From Phytoactinopolyspora mesophila (GTDB lineage: Bacteria > Actinomycetota > Actinomycetes > Jiangellales > Jiangellaceae), in the NCBI RefSeq assembly GCF_010122465.1, contig NZ_WLZY01000013.1, positions 1 through 64,000 of the forward strand: a stretch of DNA of 64,000 nt. Reading direction: 5' to 3'. The notes beneath the pieces are model-generated. The model was not told where the DNA came from and made no database searches. It saw only the letters and a program-made list of their open reading frames with translations. A program made the translations under genes and the position numbers. Within the stretch, counting starts at the first letter, position 1; every line of letters begins with the position of its first letter. Shown here piece by piece: positions 32,947-42,125 of this stretch.

Positions 32947-33894
32947 CTACTGGTAGTGGACCCAGCGGTTGCTGAGGCGGAACTGGACCGCTGTCAGCAA
33001 CATGATCACTGCGAACAGGACGACGGATATGGCCGCGCCGTACCCCAGGTCGAGGTTGCGGAAGGCCGCGTCGTAGATCGCCATGACGACGGTGCGGCTG
33101 GAATCGCCCGGTCCGCCCTGGGTCATGACGAAAGGCTGGTCGAAGACCTGCATGGCGCTGATGAACCCGATGACGCTGGCGACGAGCAGCGACGGGCTCA
33201 TCAGCGGGACGATGACGCGACGTAGCCGGGTCCATCCGCGGGCACCGTCGAGGTCGGCGGCGTCCAGGACGTCCTGCGGGAGGTTGGCGACGCCGCCCAG
33301 CAGGATCAGGAACGTGAACCCGAGCTGATGCCAGACGAAGGCGAGCGCCACGGCGACGAGCGCCCACCGCGATGAGTTCAGCCAGGCGATCGGTTCGATT
33401 CCGAGCAGACCCAGGTAATAGTTCACGATCCCGAAGCTCTCGCTGAACATATAGCTGAGCACGATCGAGATCGACGCCGCCGACGTGAGCAGCGGGAAGA
33501 CGTAGGACGCCCGGAGGAGTGTCCGCAGCCAGTTCGGCATCCGTCGCTGCAGCCCCAAGGCGAGGAAGAGGGCAAGCGACAACTGCAGGGCCACGGCGAG
33601 TACGACGAATACGGCGGTATTGACGAAGGTCGTCAGTAGGCGCGCGTCGCCAATGAGCCGCGTGTAGTTGTCCAGGCCGATGAATTCGGGCGGCCTGATC
33701 ATGTTCCACCGGAACAGGCTCAGCACAAGGGACGCCACGATGGGGATCGCCACGAACACGGCGATGCCGCCGAGGCTGGGTAGCAGGAAGAGATAGCCCA
33801 GCGCGGCGCGCCGCCGCCGGACTCCATGGAGGCTGTCCGCCGCGAACGCCCGCGTGAGCGGGCTTCGTGGCGCGGGTGCGAGATCAGGTGTCAT
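32947..33894 (-). CDS. Sugar ABC transporter permease (MalF-like)
   Basis: This 315-aa inner-membrane permease begins with helix LGYLFLLPSLGGIAVFVAIPIVASLVL. The EAA-type loop is DAADLDGARGWTRLRRVIVPLMSP. It is the partner of the MalG-like permease that follows and lies 21 bp after the binding lipoprotein gene, in one operon ending with GH32. Confidence 0.92.
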   Translation of the reverse strand: MTPDLAPAPRSPLTRAFAADSLHGVRRRRAALGYLFLLPSLGGIAVFVAIPIVASLVLSLFRWNMIRPPEFIGLDNYTRLIGDARLLTTFVNTAVFVVLAVALQLSLALFLALGLQRRMPNWLRTLLRASYVFPLLTSAASISIVLSYMFSESFGIVNYYLGLLGIEPIAWLNSSRWALVAVALAFVWHQLGFTFLILLGGVANLPQDVLDAADLDGARGWTRLRRVIVPLMSPSLLVASVIGFISAMQVFDQPFVMTQGGPGDSSRTVVMAIYDAAFRNLDLGYGAAISVVLFAVIMLLTAVQFRLSNRWVHYQ

Positions 33895-33915
33895 CGTTTC
33901 GGTCCCGCCGTCACG

Positions 33916-35349
33916 TCAGTACTGGTCGCCGTAGTCGGCGACGATCTGTTCGAGCTCCAGCTGCAAGCTGTCCATGGCCTCCTGGGGGGTCTTCTCCCCG
34001 TTCATGGCCTGCTGTGTCCAGCGGACGAATGCCTCCGTCATCGGGTTAGCAACCGGTGGCGCGGGGATGGGCGCGGTGTCGGGGTGGTCGTCGAGCGTGG
34101 CGTAGAAGATCGCCGAGTTGGACGGGCCGGTGCTGGCGTAGCGCTCGTCGGTCACCATCGACCTGCGGACCGGAGTGGTGACGTTGCCCTCGAACTCCGG
34201 GCGCAGCTCCATGACCTCGCGCTTAGCAGTGTGCTTCATCCACGCCCACGCGGCCTCCGGGTTCGCGGTGTCGGCCGCTATCGCGAAACCGGCCGTGCCG
34301 AACTGGTGCCGCTGGCTCTGCCACGCGGGAAAGAGCTGGACGTCGAAGTCGTCAGGCTCCAGGCCGGCCTCGGCGAGACCGCCGGCCCAGAAGCCACCAG
34401 CGGGTGTCATGCCGAGCTCGTCGGACGCGAACAGCCCTTCGAGCAGGCCGCCGCCGCCGATCTCGACCGCGGGGGTGAGATCGTCGTCGCGCAGCCGCAT
34501 CATGAACTCGAGAGCCTCGACCACCTCGGGCGAGTTCGCCGTAGGCTGCTCCCACCGCCAACCGCCTCCCCGGTTCTCCGCGGCCGGGTCGTCGGCGTAG
34601 AACCGGTCCCAGAGCCACTCACCACCAGGCGCGCGTTCTTCGGTGAAGAGGTTGCCGTCGTTGACGAATATCCACGGCATCCAGGAACCCCACAAGCGGT
34701 TGGTCCAGCCGTAGCCGTATTTCCCGGTGGCGCCCTTGATCTCGCGGGCATAGTGCTCGAATTCGTCGACGTCCCAATCAGGCGCGGGCATCTGCAAGCC
34801 GGCCTCTTCAACGAGGCTGGCATTGAGGTACATGTTCGCCGCGTTGAAGTCGTCCGGCAGCTGGTACAGCGAGCCCTCGTACATCATCGCCTCAACCAGG
34901 GCCGGGTGGACGTCGGCGAAGTACTCCTCGAGCTCCTCGGCGTCGCGCTGGACGAACTCGTCGAGCGGCTGTGCCAGCCCTTGCCCGGCAAACAGTTGCG
35001 TGCCTTCGGTGGCGACGTTGATCAGGTCCGGCGGGTTCCCTGCGGCGACCTCAGTCAGGATCTTGCTGAAGTAGTCTTCCCAGTCGGTGCCGTTAATCGG
35101 CACGAACTCGATCTTGATGTCCGGGTACTCCTCGTTGAAGCTCTGGACGCGCGGATCATCGATCGCGTCATTGGCCGTGAACATCGCGATCCGAAGCGTC
35201 CCGCTCTGCCCGTCCCCGGCGGTCGCGCCGCCGTTGTCGTCGCCGCCACAGGCGGCCGCGATTAGGCCGATAGTGAGAACCCCGACGCTGAGTTGGAACG
35301 CACGGCGACGCGCGAACGGACGTGGCCTACGGGTGGCTGGATGAGTCAT
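33916..35349 (-). CDS. Extracellular sugar-binding lipoprotein
   Basis: This is a 477-aa solute-binding protein of the family-1 extracellular type. The lipoprotein signal has a basic start (RRPRPFARRRAF), a hydrophobic core and lipobox LIAAAC. The mature part starts with a GGDDNGG linker. It captures the sugar and hands it to the two permeases downstream. The ATG at 35349 follows GGAGACAACGCC. It is the first gene of the transport operon, and its promoter carries two LacI operators. Fructan-derived oligosaccharide as ligand is inferred from the GH32 gene. Confidence 0.92.
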   Translation of the reverse strand: MTHPATRRPRPFARRRAFQLSVGVLTIGLIAAACGGDDNGGATAGDGQSGTLRIAMFTANDAIDDPRVQSFNEEYPDIKIEFVPINGTDWEDYFSKILTEVAAGNPPDLINVATEGTQLFAGQGLAQPLDEFVQRDAEELEEYFADVHPALVEAMMYEGSLYQLPDDFNAANMYLNASLVEEAGLQMPAPDWDVDEFEHYAREIKGATGKYGYGWTNRLWGSWMPWIFVNDGNLFTEERAPGGEWLWDRFYADDPAAENRGGGWRWEQPTANSPEVVEALEFMMRLRDDDLTPAVEIGGGGLLEGLFASDELGMTPAGGFWAGGLAEAGLEPDDFDVQLFPAWQSQRHQFGTAGFAIAADTANPEAAWAWMKHTAKREVMELRPEFEGNVTTPVRRSMVTDERYASTGPSNSAIFYATLDDHPDTAPIPAPPVANPMTEAFVRWTQQAMNGEKTPQEAMDSLQLELEQIVADYGDQY

Positions 35350-35406
35350 GGCGTTGTCTCCTGTCTTGCCGGTGCCGACCGGCAACGGGCTGATGCCGAG
35401 ACCATG

Positions 35407-35451
35407 CACAGAATCGACTCACTTACAGTGCAGAATCGATTCTGCAGTGAA
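35407..35451 (-). promoter_or_regulatory. Tandem LacI operators before the fructan operon
   Basis: A perfect 18-bp palindrome, TGCAGAATCGATTCTGCA (35429-35446), has the central CG typical of LacI-family sites. A second, half-conserved copy (CAGAATCGActcac) is centred 22 bp away at 35415, two helical turns. On the minus strand TTCACT (35446-35451) and TGTAAG (35422-35427), 18 bp apart, are possible -35/-10 boxes, placing one operator in the spacer and one at the start point. Confidence 0.8.
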
Positions 35452-35559
35452 CCGGACCCTAGCCCGCGATGTCGGGCGCGTCAAGACCGTGTTAGCCGTG
35501 CGTTACGCGGCCACAGCAGGGAGCAAGGTGGCAAGCCTGCTTGTCAACGGCCGGAAGGA

Positions 35560-36600
35560 TCAGCCTCGGGAGTAGTCCGATGGCGGCGCGACAGATTGGC
35601 GGACGACGAGCGGACATGGCATGAGATGCTGCACCGGTTCCAGATCCGGATCCTCGATGTGGCGAAGAAGCTGCTCGAGAGCCCAATGGCCCATGGCCTC
35701 GTGCGGGAGCTGCATCGTGGTGAGGCCAGGGCTGATCCACTCCGTCAGCAGCTCAAGGTTGTCGAAGCCGACGATCGACACGTCGTCGGGAACACGGAGA
35801 CCGAGCGTTTCCGCCGCGTCGTACGCGGCCGTGGCTGGCCGGTCACTGAAGCAGAACAACCCGGTGGGCCGGTCGGTCCGGTCGAGCAGATGTCGCGCGC
35901 TCGCCGTGGCCGTGATGCGATCTTCGGGAACCGTGATCTCGACCAGGCTGGGATCGAACGGGATCCCGGCGTCGGCCAGCGCCCTGCGATAGCCCTCGAG
36001 GCGGAGGAGCGTGGCCGGGATGTCGGCGACGTTCTGCAGGTATCCGATCCGCCGGTGACCTGCCTCGATGAGCTGCGAGACTGCGTCGTAGGCGCCCGTG
36101 ATCTCGTCGGGCACCACGCTGCTGAGGCTCCCCCGAGGATCGCGGGCGTCGAGCATGACGGTGGGGGAATCGGCGAGCTCCGCGGGTGGCTCCTTGACTT
36201 GATGGTACGTGGTGGCGTATAAAAAGCCGTCGACCTGTCGCTGGCGGAGGTCCCCGATCGCGCGTCGCGCCCGCTCCTCATCCGCCATCGTCTCCAGCAC
36301 CACCAGCATGAAGCCGGCCTTCCAGGCTGCTTCGTGTGCTCCCCTGATCATGGCGCCAGCGAACGGCTCCGACGCGATGTCGTCAGAGATCAGGCCGATC
36401 GTCAGCGACCTCTGCAGGCGAAGCCCGCGGGCCAGGCTGTTCGCCCGGTATTCGAGTTCGGCGGCCGCCTGCTCCACGCGGCGCTGTGTCTCCTCCGGGA
36501 TACGGTCGGGCTTGCCGTTGAGAACAACCGATGCGGTGGTGCGCGAGACACCGGCTCGGCGTGCCACGTCGGCCAGCCGGACCCGCGTCGGCTTAGGCAT
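35560..36600 (-). CDS. LacI family repressor of the fructan locus
   Basis: This 346-aa regulator has an N-terminal LacI helix-turn-helix (RLADVARRAGVSRTTASVVLNGKP, about 6-30) and hinge helix (NSLARGLR). A periplasmic-binding-protein-like sugar domain follows (TIGLISDDIASEPFAGAMIRGAHEAA... DVSIVGFDN). It lies upstream of the GH32/ABC operon on the same strand, and the CG-centred palindrome between them is its expected site. The ATG at 36600 follows GGGGG, which sits in the loop of a GCGAGA/TCTCGC hairpin (36603-36620); this may limit translation. Confidence 0.92.
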   Translation of the reverse strand: MPKPTRVRLADVARRAGVSRTTASVVLNGKPDRIPEETQRRVEQAAAELEYRANSLARGLRLQRSLTIGLISDDIASEPFAGAMIRGAHEAAWKAGFMLVVLETMADEERARRAIGDLRQRQVDGFLYATTYHQVKEPPAELADSPTVMLDARDPRGSLSSVVPDEITGAYDAVSQLIEAGHRRIGYLQNVADIPATLLRLEGYRRALADAGIPFDPSLVEITVPEDRITATASARHLLDRTDRPTGLFCFSDRPATAAYDAAETLGLRVPDDVSIVGFDNLELLTEWISPGLTTMQLPHEAMGHWALEQLLRHIEDPDLEPVQHLMPCPLVVRQSVAPPSDYSRG

Positions 36601-37008
36601 GTGCGAGACCCCCTTCTCGCGCTCAAGTCTACGTGGTGGCCAACAGGCGGGATCCGAGACGGCAATAAGGGTGCGAGGGTTTCCGCCACTGCTTCGGCCA
36701 TGTCCACGCCACATCGATTACATCAATTGGCCTCGATCGGCCACGTCCGCGATTGCCTGGTCCGGTCATCGGCTGCCTCCTCGGCGGGACTTCTGTAAGG
36801 GGGCGAGGACGGAAGGTGCCGGAACGCCATAGGAATTGCCTATGGCGCCTGTTGACATTTCGTCTTTGCATCTCAATCTTTTCCGTACGAACCTTGAAAC
36901 AGCTCGCACGAGATGCCCACCGCGAATTCTTGCGAAAGATTCGCGCTCTGCGCACCTCGATACTTCTTCCGTCGAGCGGACGAATACGCAATCGAGAGGA
37001 CATGTGGC
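36601..37008. promoter_or_regulatory. Divergent intergenic region (LacI / SDR pair)
   Basis: This 408-bp gap has no credible gene. The right half is A+T-richer than the surroundings. It holds a TTGACA (36852-36857) and a 7-bp inverted repeat CGCGAAT/ATTCGCG with an 11-base spacer (36921-36945), a possible operator for the SDR pair. The left end contains the small hairpin over the lacI ribosome site. Confidence 0.5.
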
Positions 37009-37797
37009 ATGCCCACAATCGAAAACGGACCGGAAACGCGAGAATTCGCGGGAAAGCGGGCCGTAGTCACGGGTGGATCTCGCGGAATAGGAGCGGCCAT
37101 CGTAAGCCAACTCCTGGCCACGGGCGCCGAGGTGCTCACGACCGCCAGGGCGGCGGCGGGCACAGTGCCGGAGGGGGCCACCTTCGTGCAGGCCGATGTG
37201 GGGACACGGGCTGGAGCGCAGACTCTCGCCACGGCCACGCAGGACATTCTCGGCGGGGTGGACGTCCTGATCCACAACGCCGGTGGGGCGCGACCGCAAG
37301 AACGCGCCTCGGCCATCCCCGACGAGGAGTGGCAGGCCGCGCTGGACCTGAACTTCCTCGCCTCCGTGCGGTTGGACTCGCTGCTGGTACCGGGGATGCG
37401 GGAACGGAGTTCGGGGGCGATCGTGCACGTCTCCTCGGCCGCGGTCCTTACCCCGGCAGGACCGTTCCTGCACTACACCACCGCGAAAGCGGCGCTGGAA
37501 AACTACAGCCGGGGAATGGCCATGGAGCTGGCCCCGGTCGGAATCCGGGTCAACACCGTGACTCCCGGCAGAGTCGCCACTCCCGGCGGCGAAGCAACGC
37601 GGGAGCAGTGGGCGGAGGTATCCGCACGCATGGGGGCGCCGCTGGCGGAGACCAACGCCGACGACACCCCGCCGCTGGGGCGCGATGGTCAGCCCGACGA
37701 CATCGCCCACGCGGTGCTGTTCCTCGTGTCCGACCGGGCCAGCTGGCTGACCGGGAGGAATCTCATCGTGGACGGCGGCGAATTCCCCGTGGACTAA
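37009..37797 (+). CDS. Short-chain dehydrogenase/reductase 1
   Basis: This 262-aa classical SDR has cofactor loop VVTGGSRGIGAAI, HNAGG, catalytic HVSSAAV and YTTAKAALENY, and the C-terminal LTGRNLIVDGGEFPVD. The ATG at 37009 follows GAGAGGA. It is one of a tandem pair with the SDR 89 bp downstream. The substrate is unknown; LysR- or TetR-linked pairs of this sort often modify small xenobiotics or secondary metabolites. Confidence 0.88.
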   Translation: MPTIENGPETREFAGKRAVVTGGSRGIGAAIVSQLLATGAEVLTTARAAAGTVPEGATFVQADVGTRAGAQTLATATQDILGGVDVLIHNAGGARPQERASAIPDEEWQAALDLNFLASVRLDSLLVPGMRERSSGAIVHVSSAAVLTPAGPFLHYTTAKAALENYSRGMAMELAPVGIRVNTVTPGRVATPGGEATREQWAEVSARMGAPLAETNADDTPPLGRDGQPDDIAHAVLFLVSDRASWLTGRNLIVDGGEFPVD

Positions 37798-37886
37798 CGC
37801 CGGCGGGATTCCGGAACGCCGGTCTCGACAAAGTGCATTCATTGACGCACGCCGAGGCGCATCACCGAGTTTGAGAGAAAGAGCGA

Positions 37887-38642
37887 ATGGATTTTCACAT
37901 GGGTAAGTACAGCGACAAGAATGTCGTGATCACGGGCGGCGGCCGCGGCATGGGATTCGCGCTGGCGAAGTTGCTGGTGGACGGCGGAGCCCGCGTGGTG
38001 ATCACCGGTCGTTCTCAGGCCCCGCTCGACGCCGCGCGAGAGCGGCTCGGCACGAACGCGGTGACCGTCCGAGGTGATGTGGCTGTACTGTCCGATCTGG
38101 ACGCTCTGGCCGACCGGGTGAAAGGCGAGTTCGGCACGGTCGACGCCCTCTTCGTCAATGCCGGTATCGCACCCCTCACCCCCTTCGAGTCGACGACAGA
38201 GAAGACGTACGACGAGCTGTTCGCCATCAACGTCAAAGGCGCCTACTTCACTGTGCAGAAGCTCGCCCCGCTGCTGAGCACAGGCGCCGGCGTTGTCCTC
38301 ACCACGTCAATCGCGAACGTCATCGGCATGCCGGACATCAGCATCTATGCGGCAGGCAAAGCAGCGCTGCGCTCGATGGCCCGCAGCCTCTCCCGCGAGT
38401 TGCTTCCGCGCGGAATCCGGGTCAACGCGGTCAGCCCCGGTCCCATCGACACGGGAATTCTGGAGAACACGATGACCGAAGGGGCCGCCGAGGAGTTCAA
38501 AGCTCAGGTGGTCGCGAACATTCCTATGCAGCGCTTCGGCACCCTCGACGAGTTCGCCAGTGCGGCCGCATTCCTCGCCTTCGATGCCACATACACCACC
38601 GGCGCAGAGTTCGCCGTCGACGGAGGCCGTACCCAGCTCTGA
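37887..38642 (+). CDS. Short-chain dehydrogenase/reductase 2
   Basis: This 251-aa classical SDR has VVITGGGRGMGFALAKLL, FVNAGIAPL, catalytic TTSIANV and YAAGKAALRSMARS, and the C-terminal YTTGAEFAVDGGRTQL. The ATG at 37887 follows GAGAGAAAGAGC; the ATG five codons later (MGKYSDK) fits the family start as well. It is of the type commonly annotated as glucose/3-oxoacyl reductase, but the substrate is unknown. It is convergent with the LysR gene. Confidence 0.88.
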   Translation: MDFHMGKYSDKNVVITGGGRGMGFALAKLLVDGGARVVITGRSQAPLDAARERLGTNAVTVRGDVAVLSDLDALADRVKGEFGTVDALFVNAGIAPLTPFESTTEKTYDELFAINVKGAYFTVQKLAPLLSTGAGVVLTTSIANVIGMPDISIYAAGKAALRSMARSLSRELLPRGIRVNAVSPGPIDTGILENTMTEGAAEEFKAQVVANIPMQRFGTLDEFASAAAFLAFDATYTTGAEFAVDGGRTQL

Positions 38643-38698
38643 GCTCGTCCTAGCCGTTCTGCATGGACTCAGGCCCTCCTATGACCGACCAGGAGGTT

Positions 38699-39595
38699 TC
38701 ATCCCACCGATGCGAGGGGAACGGACTGCGACCAAGCCTCCTGGCGCAGCAGTTCGAGCAGGGCCGTCTCCGCGGGGCCCGGGTCATGCCGGACCACGGC
38801 GACGACGGGCTGCGACACGGCCGGGAACACCGGGCGCGCGAGGTGCTCGTAACCGTGGGGCACTGCGGAGGCCGGGATCAGCGTCACCCCTAGCCCGTCG
38901 GCGGCCCAGCGCGCGGCCGTCGCCGTCTGGGAGACGCGGGCGGCCGTGGTTGGGGTCACCTCGCTGGTCCGTAGCACGTCGCGCAGCACGCCATCGAGCG
39001 CGCTGTCGCGGTCGAACCTTACCCAGGGCTCACCCTCCAGGTCGTGCAGCTCGACCCGGTCCGCGGCGAGCTTCCGGTGCCCGGTGCCCAGCACCACGAC
39101 GAACTCCTCGTCGCCCAGGTGGTGGGCGTCGTCGGGGGTCTGCTTGCACTCTGCCATCAGTGCGAGGTCCAGCACGCCCCGGCGTGCCAGCCTTTCCAGA
39201 TCAGCGGAGCTCGGTTCCTCGAAGACGGTGACCTCCAGCCGCGGGAAGCGGCGACGCAGCTCGCCAAGCGCGCTCGGAAGCTGCCGCGTGCCGAAGCCCA
39301 TCTGCACCGAGGCCACCAGCTCGCCCACCAGCTCATCGGCTCCGGCCTGGGCCGTCGCGCGCGCCCGCCGTGACGCGTTCACCGCGACCTCCGCCTCCCG
39401 CAGGAACGCGCGGCCGACCACGGTGGGAACCAGTCCGGTCGGCGTGCGGGCGAACAGGCTCACGCCGAGTTCCCGCTCCAGGCCGCGGATCTGCTGGGAT
39501 ATCGACGGTTGAGCGACGTGCAGCAGTTCAGCCGCCGCGGTCACCGAGCCCTCCTCGGCAACGGCCAGGGCGTACTCGTACTGACGAAGGCTCAT
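38699..39595 (-). CDS. LysR family transcriptional regulator
   Basis: This 298-aa regulator has an N-terminal winged helix (YEYALAVAEEGSVTAAAELLHVAQPSISQQIRGLERELG, residues 6-45) and a LysR substrate-binding domain (about 90-290). It converges on the SDR pair rather than diverging from a target, so its target is uncertain. The SDR pair is the nearest candidate. The 196-bp region upstream to the AbiE toxin gene shows no divergent gene I trust. Confidence 0.9.
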   Translation of the reverse strand: MSLRQYEYALAVAEEGSVTAAAELLHVAQPSISQQIRGLERELGVSLFARTPTGLVPTVVGRAFLREAEVAVNASRRARATAQAGADELVGELVASVQMGFGTRQLPSALGELRRRFPRLEVTVFEEPSSADLERLARRGVLDLALMAECKQTPDDAHHLGDEEFVVVLGTGHRKLAADRVELHDLEGEPWVRFDRDSALDGVLRDVLRTSEVTPTTAARVSQTATAARWAADGLGVTLIPASAVPHGYEHLARPVFPAVSQPVVAVVRHDPGPAETALLELLRQEAWSQSVPLASVG

Positions 39596-39791
39596 CGGCT
39601 TCTCCCTGCGGTGGACCGTGGTCTACCCGTTGTCATCGCTGTAGATTCGAGCGCTACAACACAGGAAGCGGCGCGCTTACTCCATATCCGTCACCGGCCG
39701 CGGGCGATCCTGGCGGGACACCTTCAGGCGTCAGGACGGCGACCTCGCCGGACAGCCGGGTTCAACAACACGGACTTGGCGCGAACAGGGA

Positions 39792-40682
39792 TCAGGAAGC
39801 GGCGATGACCCACTGCTGTGCGTCGGGGCTCCACGTTCCGATCCGGATCTGTTCGTTGAGGACCGGATCGAGCATCGCCGCTACCACGCTATGGCCAGCC
39901 TCGATATTGTGATCCAAGCCGACGGCCTGTGCCAGCTGGCCGAACGGTGCCCGCCATTGCGCAGGCGGCGCCGGCACGGTCCGTGGTGGTTGGTGCGTGG
40001 CACGCGTGGCGAACACATCTTCGATGGCTCGCACCGACTGCCCAGCGTCGAGGGCGAACAGCTGCGCAATGAGAGCGAGATCGACGAGATCTTTGGCCCG
40101 ACTACTGACCCGCCCACCTTCATAAACACGGGTGTACGCATGCAGCTTCTCTGCCACCTGCACGGCGATCGGAATCGTCGGCACCGCGACAGGTTCGATG
40201 CCCGCGAAGCCGAGCAAGTCAGGAGTCGTCAAGACCTCAACTCCGACAGCCTCACGCGCGTCGCCGACATCGAGCACGAACGTCTCGAACGTGCGGCCGG
40301 CCAGATTCGCCGCGGCTCGGAAGCGGTAAGCCCCACCGAACCGCTCGGGAGGCTCCTGTGTGCGTTCCACGGCGAAGGTGAAGAAGTCACCGAGATCATG
40401 GGTAGCCACGTCGATCAGAGTGTCGAGCAGCTCATCCGCGCCGGTCTGCCATGCCAGATCGATGTCCTTGGTCGACCGTGCACGGTCCTCTAGTCGCAAG
40501 TCGAGCGCGAACCCGCCCTTGAGCACCCACTCCCCCGGCGCTACGTCCACGAGACGCGCCAGGAACCGGTCGAACACAACGCGCTTGCGGTCCCTCGCGA
40601 TACGTGCGCCGTCCCCGCCTGCCCGCGCTTTCAGGCGATCCTCGAGAGCGCGGCGGAACGCCGGCGCGGTGCCATACCTCAC
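39792..40682 (-). CDS. abiEii: AbiEii-type nucleotidyltransferase toxin
   Basis: This is a 296-aa DNA-polymerase-beta-like nucleotidyltransferase of the AbiEii/AbiGii family. Motif GGFALDLRLEDRARSTKDIDL carries the GG and DxD metal residues. AVQVAEKLHAY and SRAKDLVDL are the other family signatures. In characterised systems the toxin modifies tRNA or nucleotides and halts growth or aborts phage infection. Its start overlaps the stop of the antitoxin gene by 4 bp, the standard AbiE order. It is close to tRNA-Lys and gene remnants, as expected for a defence or mobile patch. Confidence 0.88.
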   Translation of the reverse strand: MRYGTAPAFRRALEDRLKARAGGDGARIARDRKRVVFDRFLARLVDVAPGEWVLKGGFALDLRLEDRARSTKDIDLAWQTGADELLDTLIDVATHDLGDFFTFAVERTQEPPERFGGAYRFRAAANLAGRTFETFVLDVGDAREAVGVEVLTTPDLLGFAGIEPVAVPTIPIAVQVAEKLHAYTRVYEGGRVSSRAKDLVDLALIAQLFALDAGQSVRAIEDVFATRATHQPPRTVPAPPAQWRAPFGQLAQAVGLDHNIEAGHSVVAAMLDPVLNEQIRIGTWSPDAQQWVIAAS

Positions 40683-41278
40683 ACCTGCACCTCCATCGTG
40701 TCGTCCACGAACTCACGCACACGCCTCGACCGGCGGACCGCCATCGTGTGCAGTCGTCGCCTGGTGGTCAGTCCTCGAGCGAGGGATTGCCGAATGGCCA
40801 GCTCGATCTGCTCGGGCTGGGCACCGTCCTCGAGACAATCGATGATGCTGCGCTCCGGACTGGTCACCGCCACCCCAGCCACCATGCGAACCTCCCGGGA
40901 GTCAAGAGGCTCAACCAGAGTGTGAATCCGCACCCCAGGCCGCGGCCTCTGGCCACGTTTAGCCCGCGGCACCGACACATGAACAACATCCGGGACCATA
41001 TCGGACAGCTCATGCAGCTCCAGCGCGCTCGCGTGCGACACGACCGCTTCAGCGGACCGCAGGGGTAACCACGCCGCCATAATGTGCTCGACCGGACTCG
41101 ACGGGAAATGCCGCAGCCGATACAGCCCTCTGCGGGCCCGCTCATACCGGCCACCCGGCCGAGCGTGATATCGCAGCGTACTCGGGTCCATCCCTGCCTC
41201 CGCCGCCTGGCCCGCCGTGAAGTACCCGGCCTGCGCCTCCGCTTGCTGATACAGCCTGTCGTGATCGATGTCCGACAT
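40679..41278 (-). CDS. abiEi: AbiEi-type antitoxin (winged-helix regulator)
   Basis: This is a 199-aa type IV antitoxin. The N-terminal AbiEi_4-like winged helix reads AGYFTAGQAAEAGMDPSTLRYHARPGGRYERARRGLYRLRHFP. A C-terminal domain follows (SPERSIIDCLEDGAQPEQIELAIRQSLARG). It represses its own operon and counters the toxin without touching it. Upstream, ACATAACAGGGATATTATCGC includes an AT-rich stretch, GATATTATC, likely part of the promoter. Confidence 0.87.
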   Translation of the reverse strand: MSDIDHDRLYQQAEAQAGYFTAGQAAEAGMDPSTLRYHARPGGRYERARRGLYRLRHFPSSPVEHIMAAWLPLRSAEAVVSHASALELHELSDMVPDVVHVSVPRAKRGQRPRPGVRIHTLVEPLDSREVRMVAGVAVTSPERSIIDCLEDGAQPEQIELAIRQSLARGLTTRRRLHTMAVRRSRRVREFVDDTMEVQV

Positions 41279-41389
41279 AACAGGGATATTATCGCATCAA
41301 CGTCGGACACAACAACTCATCGCGTTGTGATCGGGAGGAACGGCATGTCTGCGGCCGCCTACACGTCCTCCATGCGACGCCAGAAGGAG

Positions 41390-41650
41390 ACATGCGAGAT
41401 GCCCTTCAGCGGCACGGTCAATCCCCATCGTCGTCGACGAACGCCTTCGTCAGATCGACAACGGTCCGAAGTACACCGGCATGGACTTCGATATCGGCAA
41501 GCGGGACTACCTCGACTTCATCGACAAGCCGTTCCCAGGGTGAATCGTTCAGAGACTTCACTCGACGAGTTCGCGAGTTCCTGGATGAGAAGGCCGAACA
41601 ACACCGAGAGCACACTATTCTCACCATTGGATGGCGACATCTTCGCGCAC
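41390..41650 (+). pseudogene. Histidine phosphatase (phosphoglycerate-mutase-like) remnant
   Basis: The frame starting at 41421 reads VDERLRQIDNGPKYTGMDF and ends PFPG at a TGA (41541). Shifting frame at 41539 gives GGESFRDFTRRVREFLDEKA...ILTIG. Together these are the LREIDNG, GGESYRDVxxRVRxFL and ILxIGH blocks of histidine phosphatases. The N-terminal catalytic RHG segment is missing or only echoed (LQRHGQS in another frame), and the sequence beyond 41650 degrades. The rest of 41279-42125 has no credible gene. It lies between the AbiE pair and tRNA-Lys. Confidence 0.65.
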
Positions 41651-42125
41651 ATCTGCCGTGGCATGAGCTTGCAGGCAGCAATCACCGACAACACGAACAT
41701 CGGCGGGCGACGTCTGGCACACGATGCAGACGGCCTACTGCAACGCGCTGGTCGCGGCTGGTTGGCCAGGCGACCCGCGGCGGCGTCCCGATCGATGGCC
41801 GAATCAAACGCGCTACGCCTCGGCTGGACGATCGACACTTCCTCGCCATCGCGGATCAACTCCCAGACGACGCATTTACCGCCATGGCGACAAGACTCTC
41901 GTTCCTCGCCGAGCTGGCATGAGACTCCACCAGCCAAGATAGGGCTCTATTGGTCGACACAAACGCCCTCGCTCCAGCCGAGCCCAAGAACCTCGGCCGT
42001 TGCGGCGCAGGTACCCCGGTGAAGCGGGCAGGACATGCCTGCCTCGATGAAGCGCCCGTCAACACCATTTGGCACCACGAATGGCACCACACGACGAGCC
42101 GATCGCATCGCCGCAGCTGAAGAGG

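Noticed and set aside
33826-35265. 479-codon plus-strand frame opposite the sugar-binding lipoprotein
   Set aside because: Shadow of a gene with clear lipobox and operon context.
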